Origin: an uncultured Clostridia bacterium
GTDB taxonomy: Bacteria; Bacillota; Clostridia; Oscillospirales; Oscillospiraceae
NCBI GenBank assembly: GCA_945613045.1
Contig: CALZAG010000104.1
Location: forward strand, 1-5,408
DNA: 5,408 nt
Direction of reading: 5' to 3'
The position numbers and the translations under genes were made by a program. The notes beneath the pieces are model-generated. The model was given only the letters and a program-made list of their open reading frames with translations. It had not been told where the DNA came from and did no database searches. This document shows positions 5,282 to 5,408 of this stretch, in pieces (position 1 is the first letter of the stretch; the number at the start of each line of letters is the position of its first letter).

Positions 5282-5314
5282 GCTGATTAGTCAGCCAAGT
5301 AAATATTTTTTACT
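5282..5314 (+). other. Tandem hairpins in the tRNA-Ser precursor leader
   Basis: GCTGA (5282-5286) pairs with TCAGC (5291-5295) around a TTAG loop. AGTAAA (5298-5303) pairs with TTTACT (5309-5314) around a TATTT loop, ending two bases before the mature tRNA. Together they cover nearly the whole predicted 34-nt 5' leader removed by RNase P. They may affect processing or precursor stability; that is inference. Confidence 0.4.
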
Positions 5315-5315
5315 C

Positions 5316-5408
5316 GGAGAAGTCGCGTAGTCCGGCCGAGCGCGCACGATTGGAAATCGTGTAACACCCATAAGGTGTTCGAGGGTTCAAATCCCTCCTT
5401 CTCCGCCA
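5316..5408 (+). tRNA. tRNA-Ser (anticodon GGA)
   Basis: This 93-base class II tRNA has its CCA end encoded. The acceptor stem is GGAGAAG (5316-5322) with CTTCTCC (5398-5404), discriminator G, then CCA. The D stem is GCG/CGC (5325-5327, 5341-5343). The anticodon stem CACGA/TCGTG surrounds the loop TTGGAAA, with anticodon GGA at 5352-5354, reading UCC and UCU. The long variable arm AACACC/GGTGTT (5363-5368, 5374-5379) is the serine identity element. The T arm is GAGGG-TTCAAAT-CCCTC. The gene ends on the last base of the window, so whether more tRNAs follow cannot be seen. Confidence 0.98.

Noticed and set aside
5316..5408. Integration (attachment) site for a genomic island at tRNA-Ser
   Set aside because: tRNA-Ser genes are common targets, but the window stops at the CCA and shows no integrase or partial tRNA repeat.

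Overview
The window looks like chromosome from an anaerobic Gram-positive bacterium of the Clostridia type, perhaps a gut Oscillospiraceae-like lineage. The grounds are purine-rich AGGAGG-type Shine-Dalgarno sites, sigma-A promoters with 17-base spacers, GC-rich coding DNA between AT-rich gaps, and gene families common in that group (DUF4037, DUF1461/TIGR01906, XRE regulators with a membrane tail, YhhN lysoplasmalogenase). The assignment rests on family recognition only.

Layout, left to right. Bases 1-213 hold a promoter, a compact branched RNA fold (about 45-150) that I cannot place in a known family, and a second promoter just upstream of the first gene. Then comes a two-gene + strand operon (214-1307): a FlK-like hotdog thioesterase with all four key residues, and a P-loop ATPase joined to it by an ATGA overlap. 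A hairpin with A and T tracts on its two flanks (1313-1353) ends this operon and also the facing one. The facing operon (3083 to 1352, minus strand) encodes a TPR-repeat protein and a DUF4037 nucleotidyltransferase-fold protein with overlapping reading frames. A 107-base divergent gap (3084-3190) carries a hairpin with a GNRA tetraloop and a near-consensus promoter that places the lysoplasmalogenase gene (3191-3820) on a probably leaderless mRNA. That gene converges, with overlapping stop codons, on a minus-strand membrane-tailed XRE regulator (4488-3817). Across a 108-base divergent gap from the regulator is a DUF1461 membrane protein (4597-5235). The window ends exactly at the CCA of a tRNA-Ser(GGA) driven by a near-perfect promoter.

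How the genes may work together: the thioesterase/ATPase pair and the TPR/DUF4037 pair are each probably co-translated and so likely to share a task, but neither task is established. The lysoplasmalogenase, XRE regulator and DUF1461 protein are all predicted membrane proteins, and the regulator may control itself and the divergent DUF1461 gene. I see no mobile element, CRISPR array, phage gene or pseudogene. The least explained element is the structured RNA upstream of the thioesterase operon.
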